A DNA stretch of 64,000 nt from Aquisphaera giovannonii (GCF_008087625.1 NZ_CP042997.1:4712001-4776000); one strand, 5' to 3'; shown: positions 23,555 through 32,550, counted from the first letter of the stretch. Numbers and translations: made by a program. Notes: generated from the letters alone by a model not told the origin.

Positions 23555-24637
23555 ATGATCCGCTTCCTCGCGCCGTCCCTGTCGATCCTCCCGTTGGCCG
23601 CCGGTCTCCAGGTCCCCGCGCAGGACGTCGGCGCCGCGAGGGAGAAGCACGTGCAACGAGTGCTGTCGGTCCGGTTCTCGCCCGACGGCCGGCTGATCGC
23701 GGGGGCGGTCTGCGGCAAGGAGCGGGTGAGGGGCTGGTACGTGGAGTCCGGCCGCGTGCAGGTGTGGGACGCGGCGACAGGCAACCCGGTGAGGGCGCTG
23801 GCGAGGCCCGCCGCGGAGACGCTGTCCGGCACAGGCAACTGGACGCGGGCGATCGCCGTCGCGCCGGGCGGCAAGGCCGTGGCGATCGGCCGGGACGACC
23901 GCACGGTCCAGCTCCGGGACCGGGAGACCGACGCCGAGCTCGCGGCCTGGCAGGGCCCCGCCGAGGTGGACGTGCTCGCCTTCTCGCCGGACGGCAAGGC
24001 GCTGGCCTGCGCGTACCGGGGCAATTCGGAGCGGGGCGCGGAGCTGTCGTTCCTGGACCTCGCCACGAGGAAGCCCCGGTGGCGTGAGACGATCCCGCGG
24101 TCCTCGATCACGGCCATCGCGTTCTCGCCCGACGGGGCGAGGGTCGCCGTCGCCAGCCTCGAGCACACGCACGCCCGGGGCGGTCCCAGCCCGGTGGCCA
24201 TCCTCGACGCGAAGACGGGGCGGGAGGAGCGGACGGTCCGGGGAGGGCCGGAAGGGGCGAGGGCCCTCGCCTTCTCGCCCGACGCCACCACGCTAGCCGC
24301 GGCCTACGCGGTCGGCCCCGTGCTGTCGTGGGACGCCCGGACCGGGGTGCAGACGCGGGCCCTCCCGGTGCGCTCGCCGGGCCGGGTGGCCGCGGTCGCC
24401 TTCTCGCCCGACGGCGCGACGCTCGCGACCGCGAGCCTCCGCGACCGGATCCAGGTCGAGCGGCCCGGCAACCTCCGCCTGTGGGATGCCCACACCGGCG
24501 AGCTCCGCCGCGAGCTGACGACCGACGCCGACCCGGCGAGCTCCGCGGCGTTCTCCCCCGACGCCACGAGCCTGGCCATCGGCCGCGACGACGGCACCGT
24601 GACCCGGATCCGCCTCGCGGACGAGCAGGGCCGGTAG
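23555..24637 (+). CDS. Secreted WD40-repeat protein
   Basis: The protein has 360 residues from ATG 23555, with GGAGG upstream; the longer in-frame start at 23516 adds a poor N-terminus. A signal peptide is seen (MIRFLAPSLSILPLAAG, cleavage near VPAQD). The rest is a single propeller of about seven WD40 units: VRFSPDGRLIA, VLAFSPDGKALACA, ITAIAFSPDGARVAVAS, ARALAFSPDATTLAAAY, VAAVAFSPDGATLATAS and SSAAFSPDATSLAIG. The propeller is probably a protein-binding platform outside the cytoplasmic membrane. It diverges from the NACHT gene, with 490 bases between the starts. No enzymatic domain is seen. Confidence 0.85.
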   Translation: MIRFLAPSLSILPLAAGLQVPAQDVGAAREKHVQRVLSVRFSPDGRLIAGAVCGKERVRGWYVESGRVQVWDAATGNPVRALARPAAETLSGTGNWTRAIAVAPGGKAVAIGRDDRTVQLRDRETDAELAAWQGPAEVDVLAFSPDGKALACAYRGNSERGAELSFLDLATRKPRWRETIPRSSITAIAFSPDGARVAVASLEHTHARGGPSPVAILDAKTGREERTVRGGPEGARALAFSPDATTLAAAYAVGPVLSWDARTGVQTRALPVRSPGRVAAVAFSPDGATLATASLRDRIQVERPGNLRLWDAHTGELRRELTTDADPASSAAFSPDATSLAIGRDDGTVTRIRLADEQGR

Positions 24638-24720
24638 GCATCCCCGGTGAAGAGATCGTCCGAGTTCGCCACGGCTCCGGGTCCCGGAGGTTGGCGATTG
24701 ACACGCCCCTCGCACGAGTG

Positions 24721-24900
24721 TGACCACGATCGTCAGATCGTGGTTCGGACGGGGCGAAGCCCTCCAGCCTCGCACGTCAGTGCGATCCCGGCGCCGGCTG
24801 ACTCCGGCCCATCGTCCGACATCGCCGAGGGGCGGTCGGGCTCACGCCCGAGGCTGGAGGCTTCGCCCGTCCGAACCACCCGCTCACGCGGGTGGTCACC
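24721..24900. repeat. Palindromic miniature element (family R6)
   Basis: Two inverted arms, 24721-24772 and 24849-24900, share TGGTTCGGACGGG(G)CGAAGCC and CTCCAGCCTCG in opposite orientation. Each arm carries its own small hairpin near the outer end: CCACGAT-loop-ATCGTGG on the left and CCACCCGC-loop-GCGGGTGG on the right. The centre (24773-24848) is unique. It occupies most of the gap between the WD40 and TetR genes, has no coding capacity, and looks like a non-autonomous mobile or REP-type element. Confidence 0.65.
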
Positions 24901-24975
24901 TGCTTGCGAAGTCCCCGTCGAAGTGCCAGATCAGGCCCTGGCAGTTGGGACGGCGGCCTGGAGGTCTTATCCGCG

Positions 24976-25614
24976 TCAAGGATTCCACCCCGCCGCGAAC
25001 ACGGCGACCGCCTCGCGGATCCGCTTCATCTCCACGCGCGTCCCGAGCCGCTGCGGGTCCGGGAACTCCTCGGCCGGCGCCTCGACGCCGTAGAGGAGGC
25101 GGATGAACGGGCCGCCGATCGTCGCCCAGAGGATGAGCTCGGCGAGCCGCTCGGGGTTCCTCGCGAGCTTCCGCCCCCGGAGGTAGGCGGCCAGGGCCCG
25201 GCAGCCCTCGGCGAACATCGTGTCGTGGACGGCGCGGGTGAGCGAAGGGGACCGGCCGGCCGCCGCCAGCGCCACTCGCTGGAAGCCGACGGCGTCCCGC
25301 CAGCTCACCAGCTCCAGGAACCGGGCGCAGAAGAGGGCCACCGCCTCCGCCGGCTCGTCCGCGTAGTCGGCCGGGCCCCGCAGCTTGACCAGGAAGAGCC
25401 CCCGGATGTACTCGACCACCGCCGCGAACAGCTCGTCCTTGGACTTGAAGTGCGCGTAGACCGTCGGCTTCGTCGTCCCCGCGCGGGCCGCCACGTCGTC
25501 CATGCTGGCCGCGTCCACGCCCTTCTCCAGCATCACGCGCTTCGCCGCCACCAGGATGCGCTCCCGCCGCTCGTCGCGCGGGAGGGACCGGAATGACGGC
25601 TCCTCGCTCCCCAT
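24976..25614 (-). CDS. TetR-family regulator divergent from an NmrA-type gene
   Basis: The protein has 212 residues from ATG 25614 with GAGGAG just upstream; a TTG 12 bases earlier is less likely. The helix-turn-helix region is RRERILVAAKRVMLEKGVD, SMDDVAARAGTTKPTVYAHF and SKDELFAAVV. The C-terminal half fits the AcrR-type ligand-binding domain. It is transcribed away from an NmrA-family gene, with a symmetric TTGACGGT/ACCGTCAA pair between them. The probable role is local repression of that gene. Confidence 0.92.
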   Translation of the reverse strand: MGSEEPSFRSLPRDERRERILVAAKRVMLEKGVDAASMDDVAARAGTTKPTVYAHFKSKDELFAAVVEYIRGLFLVKLRGPADYADEPAEAVALFCARFLELVSWRDAVGFQRVALAAAGRSPSLTRAVHDTMFAEGCRALAAYLRGRKLARNPERLAELILWATIGGPFIRLLYGVEAPAEEFPDPQRLGTRVEMKRIREAVAVFAAGWNP

Positions 25615-25634
25615 GGCTCTCCTCAACTTGACTT

Positions 25635-25681
25635 GACGGTAAAGTATATTCGAGGCACACTGCCGGCATCAACCGTCAACC
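25635..25681. promoter_or_regulatory. Inverted repeat in the TetR/NmrA divergent region
   Basis: TTGACGGT at 25635-25642 is matched by ACCGTCAA at 25674-25681, 31 bases apart, in the 88-base region between the two start codons. The wide spacing suggests two operator half-sites or two operators, one near each gene. The A/T-rich AAAGTATATTC lies between them and may be a -10 region. Confidence 0.5.
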
Positions 25682-25702
25682 TTAACAGAAAGGCAGGCCC
25701 GC

Positions 25703-26584
25703 ATGATCGTCGTCACCACGCCGACGGGGCAGATTGGCCGCCGGGTCCTCGCCGGGCTGGCCGCGGCCGGGGAGCCGGTCCGCGCGGTCGCCCGCGACCG
25801 GGGGAGGCTGGAGGCGGGGCATCCCCCGGGCGGCATCGAGGTGGTCGAGGGGAGCCACGGCGAGCCCGCGATCGCGAGGAAGGCCCTGGACGGCGCCGAG
25901 GCCGTCTTCTGGTGCGTCCCGCCGGACCTCTCGGCCCCCGACGCGAGGGAGCATTACCTGCGATACGGCAGGGCGCTGGCCGACGCCCTGGCGGCCCCGG
26001 GCTCGACGGTCCGCCGGGTCGTCCTCGTGTCGAGCGGCGGCCGGGGGCGGGCGAAGGTCGGGGCCATCGCGGCGGTTCACGCCGTGGAGGAGCTGCTCGA
26101 GCGGACCGGGGTCCACCTGCGGTCGCTGCGGGCCGGGGCCTTCATGGAGAACATGCTCCACCAGCTCGAGCCGCTCCGGCACCAGGGGGCGTTCTATTAC
26201 CCGATCGACGGCGACTTCGCGGTCCCCGTCTGCGCCACCCGCGACATCGGCGACATCGCCGTGGGCCTGCTCCGCGACCGGTCGTGGACGGGCCAGGCCG
26301 GCCCGGCCGTGCACGGGCCCGCCGACCTCTCGATGAACGACCTGGCCCGGATCATGACCGAGGTGCTCGGCCGCCCGATCCGGTACCAGCAGGTCCCGGA
26401 GGCCGCCTACGAGGCCAGCCTCGTCGAGCACGGCGCGAGCGAGGGCTTCGCCCGGAGCCTGGTCGCGATGTGGCGGGAGATCGCCGCGGGCCTCCACGCC
26501 GCCGACCCGAGGACCCCCGAGTCCACCACGCCGACCACGTTCGAGGCCTGGTGCCGCGAGGTCCTGAAGCCCGCGATCGGCTGA
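25703..26584 (+). CDS. NmrA-family NAD(P)-binding oxidoreductase-like protein
   Basis: The protein has 293 residues, starting MIVVTTPTGQIGRRVLAGL. TPTGQIGR is the glycine-rich dinucleotide-binding loop of the atypical short-chain dehydrogenase (NmrA/azoreductase-like) fold. VRAVARDRGRLEAG, AVFWCVPPD and VVLVSSGGRG follow in the expected order, then FMENML and the ATRDIGDIAV segment. The family includes NADPH sensors and quinone or azo reductases. No catalytic Tyr-Lys pair is obvious, so either a sensor or reductase role is possible. Control by the divergent TetR gene is likely. Confidence 0.86.
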   Translation: MIVVTTPTGQIGRRVLAGLAAAGEPVRAVARDRGRLEAGHPPGGIEVVEGSHGEPAIARKALDGAEAVFWCVPPDLSAPDAREHYLRYGRALADALAAPGSTVRRVVLVSSGGRGRAKVGAIAAVHAVEELLERTGVHLRSLRAGAFMENMLHQLEPLRHQGAFYYPIDGDFAVPVCATRDIGDIAVGLLRDRSWTGQAGPAVHGPADLSMNDLARIMTEVLGRPIRYQQVPEAAYEASLVEHGASEGFARSLVAMWREIAAGLHAADPRTPESTTPTTFEAWCREVLKPAIG

Positions 26585-26674
26585 CGCGATTCTGCCGCGG
26601 GGGTCTGCGACCGGCCGGCCGGGGGCTTCCTCGGGGCCGGTCCTCGCTCGGTAGGCCCGCCGGGGCCGGGCCGG

Positions 26675-27214
26675 TCAGGCCACCCGGAAGACCCGGATCC
26701 GGATCGGCTCCTTGCTCCCCGGCTCGAATCCCAGCGTGCCGACGAACACGGACCGGTTGAGCCAGTCGTACTTCCCCTTCGGCGCCTCGAACCGCGGGGT
26801 CGTGAAGCGGAGCCCGAGCGGCGGGCCGCCGACGCCGGCGTTCGTGATGCGGATGACCACGCCGTCATCCGTCTTCATGTAATAGGACGCCTCCACGACC
26901 GTCGCGCCGTCGGACCGCGAGAGGTTCCAGTCGGCGCCGCCGGGGAGCACGAGGCCGCGGATCTTCGGGCCCTCGAAGGTCCCGCCGGTGATCGGGATGA
27001 CGCGGCGGTGGCCGTCCGGCGTGTCGCCGAAGTCCACCGGCTTCGCGATGCCGACGTGCGCCGTGTAGACGTACTCGAGTCGGGGAATGTCGCCAGGCTC
27101 GGGCTCCTCCCCGCCGGACGCCGCATGACCGCCGCCCGCGACGATCAGGCCGCCCGCGGCCGGCAGCCCGGCCCGGAGCAGGGATCGCCGGCTGAATTCG
27201 CTGGCCGATGACAT
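26675..27214 (-). CDS. DUF3237-domain secreted protein
   Basis: The protein has 179 residues from ATG 27214. A twin-arginine signal is visible (EFSRRSLLRAGLPAAGGLIV). The mature part contains EYVYTAHVGIAKPVDFG, GGTFEGPKIRGLVLPGGADW, YYMKTDDGVVIRITN and LNRSVFVGTLGF. These are the signature segments of the DUF3237/UPF0311 family, a single beta-barrel domain of unknown function. It starts 14 bases after the stop of the hydrolase gene on the same strand, so the two form an operon. Confidence 0.86.
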   Translation of the reverse strand: MSSASEFSRRSLLRAGLPAAGGLIVAGGGHAASGGEEPEPGDIPRLEYVYTAHVGIAKPVDFGDTPDGHRRVIPITGGTFEGPKIRGLVLPGGADWNLSRSDGATVVEASYYMKTDDGVVIRITNAGVGGPPLGLRFTTPRFEAPKGKYDWLNRSVFVGTLGFEPGSKEPIRIRVFRVA

Positions 27215-27228
27215 GCTTCGCCCCCGTC

Positions 27229-28158
27229 TCACTTCGCCTTGAGGTACGTGTCGAACCAGTCGGCCATCCGCTCGGTGTCCTTCTCCATGCCCGGCCAGCC
27301 GTGGTCGCCGCCCGGCTTGACGGAGAGCTCCGCCTTCACGCCGGCGGCCCGGAGGGCCTTGAGGAAGGACTCGGATTGCTGGAGCGGCACCAGGCCGTCC
27401 CTATCCCCGTGGATCAGGAGGATCGGCGGGTCGTCCGGCGTGACGGCGTAGATCGGCGAGATCCCCTTCGTGATGGCGCGGAGCTTCTCCGGGTCGGTGA
27501 TCCGCTCCGCCGTCCCCTTCGCGCGGTCCATCTCGCGGTGGTCGAACGCCGCCTTGAACGGCTGCGGGTGGCCCTGGGTGCCGACGTGCTCCACGCCCGG
27601 CTTGCCCCAGTTCAGCAGGTCGGTGAGCGGGAAGAAGACCGCGGCGGCCTGGACCCGGCTGGACTCGCGGTCGATCGGGTCGCGGGCCTTCGGGTCGCCG
27701 GCGTCGCCGGCCGTGGCGACCAGGAGCGAGAGGTTTCCCCCCGCGGAGCCCCCGGTGATGCCGATGCGGTTCGGGTCGATGCCGTACGCCTTCGCGTTGT
27801 GGCGGATGAACCGGACGGCCCGGTTCAGGTTCTTCTCGATCTCCGGCACCTGGTAGCGCGGCTGGCTCCCCGGCACGACGGCGAACACCGTGTACCCCCG
27901 GTCCAGCAGCGGCCGGATGGAGCCCGGCTGGATCATCTCGTGCGCCGCGAAATACCCGCCGCTGATCACCTGGATGACGCCCAGGCCGTTGGGCTTCGCG
28001 GGCCGGAAGACGTCGAGCGTCAGCGCCATGCCGTCGCGACGGCCGTAGACGACGTCCTCGGTGCGGGTGAACGCCGGCGGGTCCCCGGCCGCGGTGGCCG
28101 GCCGAGCCGGCAGGACGCTCAGGGTGACGAGCAGGGCGAACGAGACGCGTCGGGGCAT
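27229..28158 (-). CDS. Secreted alpha/beta hydrolase, esterase-like
   Basis: The protein has 309 residues from ATG 28158; the longer frame upstream is repeat DNA. It has a signal peptide (MPRRVSFALLVTLSVLPARP). The fold markers of a BD-FAE/acetyl-xylan-esterase type hydrolase are present: LDVFRPAKPNGLGVIQVISG, the nucleophile elbow GITGGSAGGNLSLL with its Ser, DDPPILLIHGDRDGLVP with the acid Asp, and GGDHGWPGM with the catalytic His. The substrate is probably an ester on a polysaccharide or small molecule (inference). It is co-transcribed with the DUF3237 gene and has a clear paralogue at 47250-48203. Confidence 0.9.
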   Translation of the reverse strand: MPRRVSFALLVTLSVLPARPATAAGDPPAFTRTEDVVYGRRDGMALTLDVFRPAKPNGLGVIQVISGGYFAAHEMIQPGSIRPLLDRGYTVFAVVPGSQPRYQVPEIEKNLNRAVRFIRHNAKAYGIDPNRIGITGGSAGGNLSLLVATAGDAGDPKARDPIDRESSRVQAAAVFFPLTDLLNWGKPGVEHVGTQGHPQPFKAAFDHREMDRAKGTAERITDPEKLRAITKGISPIYAVTPDDPPILLIHGDRDGLVPLQQSESFLKALRAAGVKAELSVKPGGDHGWPGMEKDTERMADWFDTYLKAK

Positions 28159-28519
28159 GCTTCCTCCCGGGGCGGATCGGTCATGGCGGGGATGGGCGAG
28201 GCTCGCGGCCGCCACGCGGGTCGAAAGTCCGTCCCTCGAGCCTGCGGCGTGCAGCCCGGGATCCCGTCCAACTCCCCCGGCCACGGGTGGAGCCGAATTC
28301 GCTCCCCCCCTTACCAAGGGGGGATACAGGGGGGTTCATCCGATCACCTCGGCCGACCCCATACACCCCCTCCAACTCCCCCTCGGTAAGGGGGAGAGCC
28401 GGATTGGATTCCCCTCGCCGGGGAGTTCTCGGGACGGAACGAGGTCCGATCCTATGCCCCGGTCATCGCGCGGTCAATCTCCCGCCGTCCCCCGAGGCGC
28501 GACCGGGATATCCTCCCGA
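28159..28519. repeat. Intergenic gap with family R2 element (28303-28398)
   Basis: The element is about 96 bases long. It opens CCCCCCCTTACCAAGGGG, then GGATACAGGGGGGTT, and closes with ATACACCCCCTCC and CCCCCTCGGTAAGGGGGAG, so its ends are inverted copies of each other. The same element occurs at 46479-46574 and 57947-58041. No gene is seen in the rest of the gap. Confidence 0.75.
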
Positions 28520-28987
28520 TTAACCGGGGCGCGTCATGCTCGTGATGCCGCGATGGGCGAGCGCCGCGGCCAGGCCGCCGATCAGGTACCAGGAGAACGC
28601 CATGGCCGCCGTCTGCGGCGTGCGGGCGCTCGGGCGCCCCCCCAGGCCGAGCACCGGCGGCAGCGCGACGGCGCCGAGCCCCGCGGCGGCGCCCAGGCCC
28701 ACCCCGCGGGCGAGCGTCCCGGCCGGCGACCCGAGGCCGACGAGCGAGTAATAGAGCGCGTTGCTCACGATGTCGCCGCCGAGGGCCGCGGCCTGGAGCT
28801 CGTCCTCCGGCGGCACCTCCATCCCGGCCGCCTCCAGCCCCGAGGCGATCGCCCGCCGGCCGAGCGTGTCCATCCTCGGCGCGTCCGGGTGGACGCGGCG
28901 GACCGTCTCGTGGATCAGCGTCACCACCGACGCCCCGACCAGGCCGCTGAGCAGGGCCTTGGACCAACCGGGTATACCGCCGTTCAT
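28520..28987 (-). CDS. Small glycine/alanine-rich membrane protein, unknown function
   Basis: The protein has 155 residues from ATG 28987, eight bases after GGAGG; a second ATG six bases upstream is too close to that site. Hydrophobic segments are seen at about 8-26 (WSKALLSGLVGASVVTLI), at 77-110 (NALYYSLVGLGSPAGTLARG and a Gly/Ala-rich stretch) and at about 127-145 (AAMAFSWYLIGGLAAALA). Between them is a polar part with HETVRRVHPDAPRMD. I do not recognise a family. It lies divergent from a sigma factor gene, 207 bases from its start. Confidence 0.6.
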   Translation of the reverse strand: MNGGIPGWSKALLSGLVGASVVTLIHETVRRVHPDAPRMDTLGRRAIASGLEAAGMEVPPEDELQAAALGGDIVSNALYYSLVGLGSPAGTLARGVGLGAAAGLGAVALPPVLGLGGRPSARTPQTAAMAFSWYLIGGLAAALAHRGITSMTRPG

Positions 28988-29194
28988 GAGCATCGCCTCC
29001 GGAAGAGAAATTGCGTTTCCTTAACCCAAAGCAACTGGCGTGCCCGGTCGCCTCGAAGGCCCGAGGCCAGCTCCCCCCGATCGCCGATCGGACGCGTCGA
29101 TTTCCCGCCGGCCGCGCTCATTTCCGGCCGGCCCGATGCACTAACCTGTGGAGACCCGCGGATCCGTCCCGACCGGGACAGGGAGACCCACGAC

Positions 29195-29734
29195 TTGCTC
29201 ATCCCCGACGCGAAGCTCGTCGAGGCCGCCCGCGGGGGAGACCTCGCGAGCTTCGGCCTGCTGTACGAGCGGCACTACCGCATGGCGGTCGGGATCGCCC
29301 GCTGCCGGCTGAACGACCCCCACCTGGCGGAGGACGCCGCGCAGGAGGCGTTCGCGATCGCCTGCCGCACCATCCACGCCCTCCGGGACCCCCGCCGGTT
29401 CGCGGAGTGGCTGGGGACGATCTGCCGCCGGGCCGCCTCGCGGCTGGACGCCGACCGGCCGCCCCACGAACCGCTCGACGAGGCCCCCGAGGGCGCCGAC
29501 GATCCCGGCCTCCGCACGCTGCGGCTCCAGGTCCGCGAGGCCCTCCAGTCGCTGGACGAGACCGCCAGGGAGGTCGTCGTGCTCCGCCACTTCAGCGGCC
29601 TCTCCTACGAGGAGATCGGCCGGGCGCTCGGCCTCTCGGCCCAGAGCGTCCACGGCCACCTCCAGCGGGCCCGCGGCAAGCTCGCCCGGGCCCTCGACCC
29701 CCACGACCCCTCAGGAGCAGGAGCCCGATCATGA
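29195..29734 (+). CDS. ECF sigma factor with downstream anti-sigma-like partner
   Basis: The protein has 179 residues, probably from TTG 29195 (MLIPDAKLVEAARGG), preceded by GGGACAGGGAG. The open frame upstream carries no family sequence. Region 2 is FGLLYERHYRMAVGIARCRL and HLAEDAAQEAFAIACRTIHA. Region 4 is LDETAREVVVLRHFSGLSYE followed by the EIGRALGLSAQSVHGHLQRA helix-turn-helix. The SYEEIGRALGLS context is that of ordinary group-4 ECF sigma factors and differs from the kinase-linked ones in this window. The stop overlaps the start of the membrane protein gene (ATGA), which is the usual arrangement for a sigma/anti-sigma pair. Confidence 0.9.
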   Translation: MLIPDAKLVEAARGGDLASFGLLYERHYRMAVGIARCRLNDPHLAEDAAQEAFAIACRTIHALRDPRRFAEWLGTICRRAASRLDADRPPHEPLDEAPEGADDPGLRTLRLQVREALQSLDETAREVVVLRHFSGLSYEEIGRALGLSAQSVHGHLQRARGKLARALDPHDPSGAGARS

Positions 29735-31083
29735 CCACGCCCCGCCCCGACGCGGACCTCGACGGCTGGCTGAAGGCCGGCCTCGGCGAGGCACCCAAGC
29801 CCGACTTCGAAGCCTGGCGGGCCCGCCACGCCGGCGACCTCGCCGCCCTCGCCGCCCCGGCCGACGCCCGGCCGCGACGATCCCGCCGAGCCCTTTCGTT
29901 CGCCTCGCGAGCCCTCGCCGCGTCGCTGATCCTGGCGGCCGGGCTGTACGCATCCTGGCCGGGCGGGGACCTGGGCCCGAAGGCGATGGCCGGCACCATC
30001 CCCGGCATCGACGACCCCCGGGCCATCACCTGGACGACCGTCTTCTACAACCGGGCCACCAGCCTCGACGGCAGGCGGACGTGGATTCAGCAGGAGCGCC
30101 GGCTCAACGCCTACCGCCACCCCGGCCAGTACCGCGAGACCTTCCTCGACGAGGCGGGCAAGCCGTACCGCGTCGACATCACGGACGCCGGGGCCGGGCG
30201 GACCCTCGCCCTCGACCTGAAGGCGAAGACCGCCGTCCTGAAGATGCCCGTCTCCCACCCCGACGCCCGCGGCCCGTTCGCCTGGGTCGGCGAGGCGCTC
30301 CGCGACCGGATCGTCGCCAGGACCCTGCGGGTCAAGTCGGTCTCGCTCGTCGGCAGGAAGGAGCTCGATGGCGTACAGGCCAACGTCCTCCGCGCCCTGA
30401 TCGACCGGGGCGACGACCTCGGCTACGCCCGCCACGACTTCCTCTTCGACGCCGCCTCGAAGCGGCTGGTCGGGATCTGGATCCCCAACGAGAACGGCTT
30501 CAACCTCGAGGACGCCCCGGACCGCGACAAGCCCGCCGAGGAGAAGATCTCCATGTGGATGCCCCTCGGCTACTGGCAGCGCGAGATCGTCGTGGACGCG
30601 AAGGTCAAGGACGACGACTTCAGTTTGACGCCCCCGGCGGGCTTCGCCTTCAAGGCGATCGCGAAGCCGACGATCACGGAGGCGGAGATGGTCGCCTTCC
30701 TCGGCGCCGCGGCGAGGTTCAACGGCGACACCTTCCCCGACTCGCCCTATGCGGCCTTCGACCAGGCGAAGTTCAACGCGGCCAGCATGAAGCCCGACGA
30801 GTCCCGGACGCCCGCCGAGCGCGAGCTGATCAAGCTGCACGACGCCTTCCTGGCCCGCGAGGTCTACCGCTCGCCGGTCCTCCAGTTCGTCGAGGATCAC
30901 GCCGAGCCCCGGTCGTTCCGCTACGTCGGCGCGGGGGCCAAGGTCGGCCAGGCCGACCGGATCGTCGCCTGGTTCAGCCCCCGGGGGACGACCCGGCACC
31001 GCGCCCTCTTCGGCGACCTCTCGGTCCGCGACGTCGAGAAGTCCGACCTCCCGATGGAGCTCGACGCGACCGCGACGCCCTGA
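29731..31083 (+). CDS. Anti-sigma-like single-pass membrane protein
   Basis: The protein has 450 residues from ATG 29731. An N-terminal cytoplasmic stretch of about 55 residues (MTTPRPDADLDGWLKAGLGE) is followed by one membrane helix at about 60-75 (ALAASLILAAGLYASW). The large outer domain contains AITWTTVFYNRATSLDGRRT, YRETFLDEAGKPYRVDI and KLDELDGV-like strands resembling LolA/outer-membrane lipoprotein carrier-like domains found in planctomycete sigma partners. No zinc-binding HxxxCxxC motif is seen in the N-terminus. The role as anti-sigma factor is inferred from the four-base overlap with the sigma gene and the topology. Confidence 0.65.
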   Translation: MTTPRPDADLDGWLKAGLGEAPKPDFEAWRARHAGDLAALAAPADARPRRSRRALSFASRALAASLILAAGLYASWPGGDLGPKAMAGTIPGIDDPRAITWTTVFYNRATSLDGRRTWIQQERRLNAYRHPGQYRETFLDEAGKPYRVDITDAGAGRTLALDLKAKTAVLKMPVSHPDARGPFAWVGEALRDRIVARTLRVKSVSLVGRKELDGVQANVLRALIDRGDDLGYARHDFLFDAASKRLVGIWIPNENGFNLEDAPDRDKPAEEKISMWMPLGYWQREIVVDAKVKDDDFSLTPPAGFAFKAIAKPTITEAEMVAFLGAAARFNGDTFPDSPYAAFDQAKFNAASMKPDESRTPAERELIKLHDAFLAREVYRSPVLQFVEDHAEPRSFRYVGAGAKVGQADRIVAWFSPRGTTRHRALFGDLSVRDVEKSDLPMELDATATP

Positions 31084-31605
31084 CCTTCGAGCGACGCCAC
31101 CACCTCGGAACATCCCGACACCACCCCGGCGGCCGGTCGACAACCGGTGCCGGGGTGCTGTCGTTGTCCGTCCGGCGATGGGAATCCCCTTGCGGTCGCG
31201 AGGCCCGCCCCTCATGCTGGTCTGGCGAAAATGGGGCGAGCCGCGGTGCGGACCATCGGACAGCTCCGATTCGGCCGCCGAATCACGATTCCTCTCCCTC
31301 TCCCGCTCGGCGGGAGAGGGCTGGGGTGAGGGTCTTCGATCGCCTCGGCCTTGGTGGAGGGCTCTCGCCTCACGGCTACCCGGATTCGCGACGGCAGACT
31401 GCCAGGAATGAAGGCCGGCCCTACCCTCACCCCAGCCCTCTCCCGCCGAGCGGGAGAGGGAGAGATTCGCACTCGCCGCGCGTTGGTGGACCGCCTCCGC
31501 GCCTCGAGGGCGATCGCTGGTGTCACCGCAAACCGCTCCTTTCCATCAGCCCAGCCTCATGCTGTCCCGGTCCACCCCCCTCCCCGGGCCAACGGAGACC
31601 CTCCC
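31084..31605. repeat. Gap with a 42-base perfect inverted repeat (family R4, 31292-31464)
   Basis: The arms 31292-31333 and 31423-31464 are perfect reverse complements over 42 bases. Each contains its own hairpin (CCCTCTCCCGC and GCGGGAGAGGG). The 89 bases between are unique. A degenerate copy lies at about 46975-47140. It is probably a non-autonomous miniature element. No gene is seen in the gap. Confidence 0.8.
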
Positions 31606-32550
31606 ATGCGTCGCGACCGGATCATGCCGATGCTCGCCCTCGCGTTCGCCTCGCTCGCGGCCCCGGCCCGGGCGGAGGACGGCAAGCGGTACCTGATCGT
31701 CCACGCCGACGACGCCGGCATGTCCCACTCGGCGAACCGCGCGACGATCCGGGCGATGGAGGGCGGACTCGTCTCGTCGTGCAGCGTCATGATGCCCTGC
31801 CCGTGGGTCAAGGAGTTCGCCGAGTACGCCCGCACGCACCCGGAGAAGGACTACGGCGTCCACCTCACGCTCAACTCCGAGTGGCCCACCTACCGCTGGG
31901 GCCCGGTCGCCGGCCGCGATAAGGTGCCGAGCCTCGTGGACGCCGACGGCTACCTGCACGGCGGCGTCGAGCCCGTGGCCAAGGGCGCGAAGGCCGAGGA
32001 GGCGGCGATCGAGCTGACCGCCCAGGTGGAGCGGGCCCGGGCGATGGGCATCCCGCTCAGCCACCTGGACACCCACATGGGCGCCGTGGTCACCCGCCCG
32101 GACCTGCTGGAGGTCTACGTCCGCCTCGGCCTGAAGTACGACCTCCCCGTCCTCTTCCTACGCGACACCGACGGGCCGATCGGGCAGGAATATCCGGCCA
32201 TCCGCGAACGCGGCAAGGCGCTGCTCAAGGAGCTGGACGCGAGGCGGCTTCCGGTGCTCGACAACCTGCTCCAGTTCTACGGCGGCGACTCGCACGAGGC
32301 CCGCCTGGCGACCTACCGGAAGGCCCTCCGCTCGCTGCCGCCGGGCGTCACCCAGCTGATCATCCACTGCGGCTACGACGACGAGGAGCTCCGCGCCGCG
32401 ACCACCAGCGCGCCCCGCCGCGACGGCGACCGCCGGATCTTCACCGACCCCGCCACCGCCGCCGAGATCAAGGAGCTCGGCATCGAGATCATCACCTGGA
32501 AGCGGTTCCGGGAGATGGCCCGGGCCCGGCCCGCCGCCGCACGCCCCTGA
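31606..32550 (+). CDS. Secreted YdjC/ChbG-family carbohydrate deacetylase
   Basis: The protein has 314 residues from ATG 31606. A signal peptide is seen ([20 protein letters not shown]). The metal site is visible as [15 protein letters not shown] (His33, Asp35, Asp36) and [10 protein letters not shown], and HLTLNSEWP and [11 protein letters not shown] are family motifs. YdjC/ChbG/HpnK proteins remove acetyl groups from amino sugars or related molecules. The secretion signal suggests action on extracellular chitin- or glycan-derived oligosaccharides (inference). It is a single gene with repeat DNA upstream. Confidence 0.88.
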   Translation: MRRDRIMPMLALAFASLAAPARAEDGKRYLIVHADDAGMSHSANRATIRAMEGGLVSSCSVMMPCPWVKEFAEYARTHPEKDYGVHLTLNSEWPTYRWGPVAGRDKVPSLVDADGYLHGGVEPVAKGAKAEEAAIELTAQVERARAMGIPLSHLDTHMGAVVTRPDLLEVYVRLGLKYDLPVLFLRDTDGPIGQEYPAIRERGKALLKELDARRLPVLDNLLQFYGGDSHEARLATYRKALRSLPPGVTQLIIHCGYDDEELRAATTSAPRRDGDRRIFTDPATAAEIKELGIEIITWKRFREMARARPAAARP

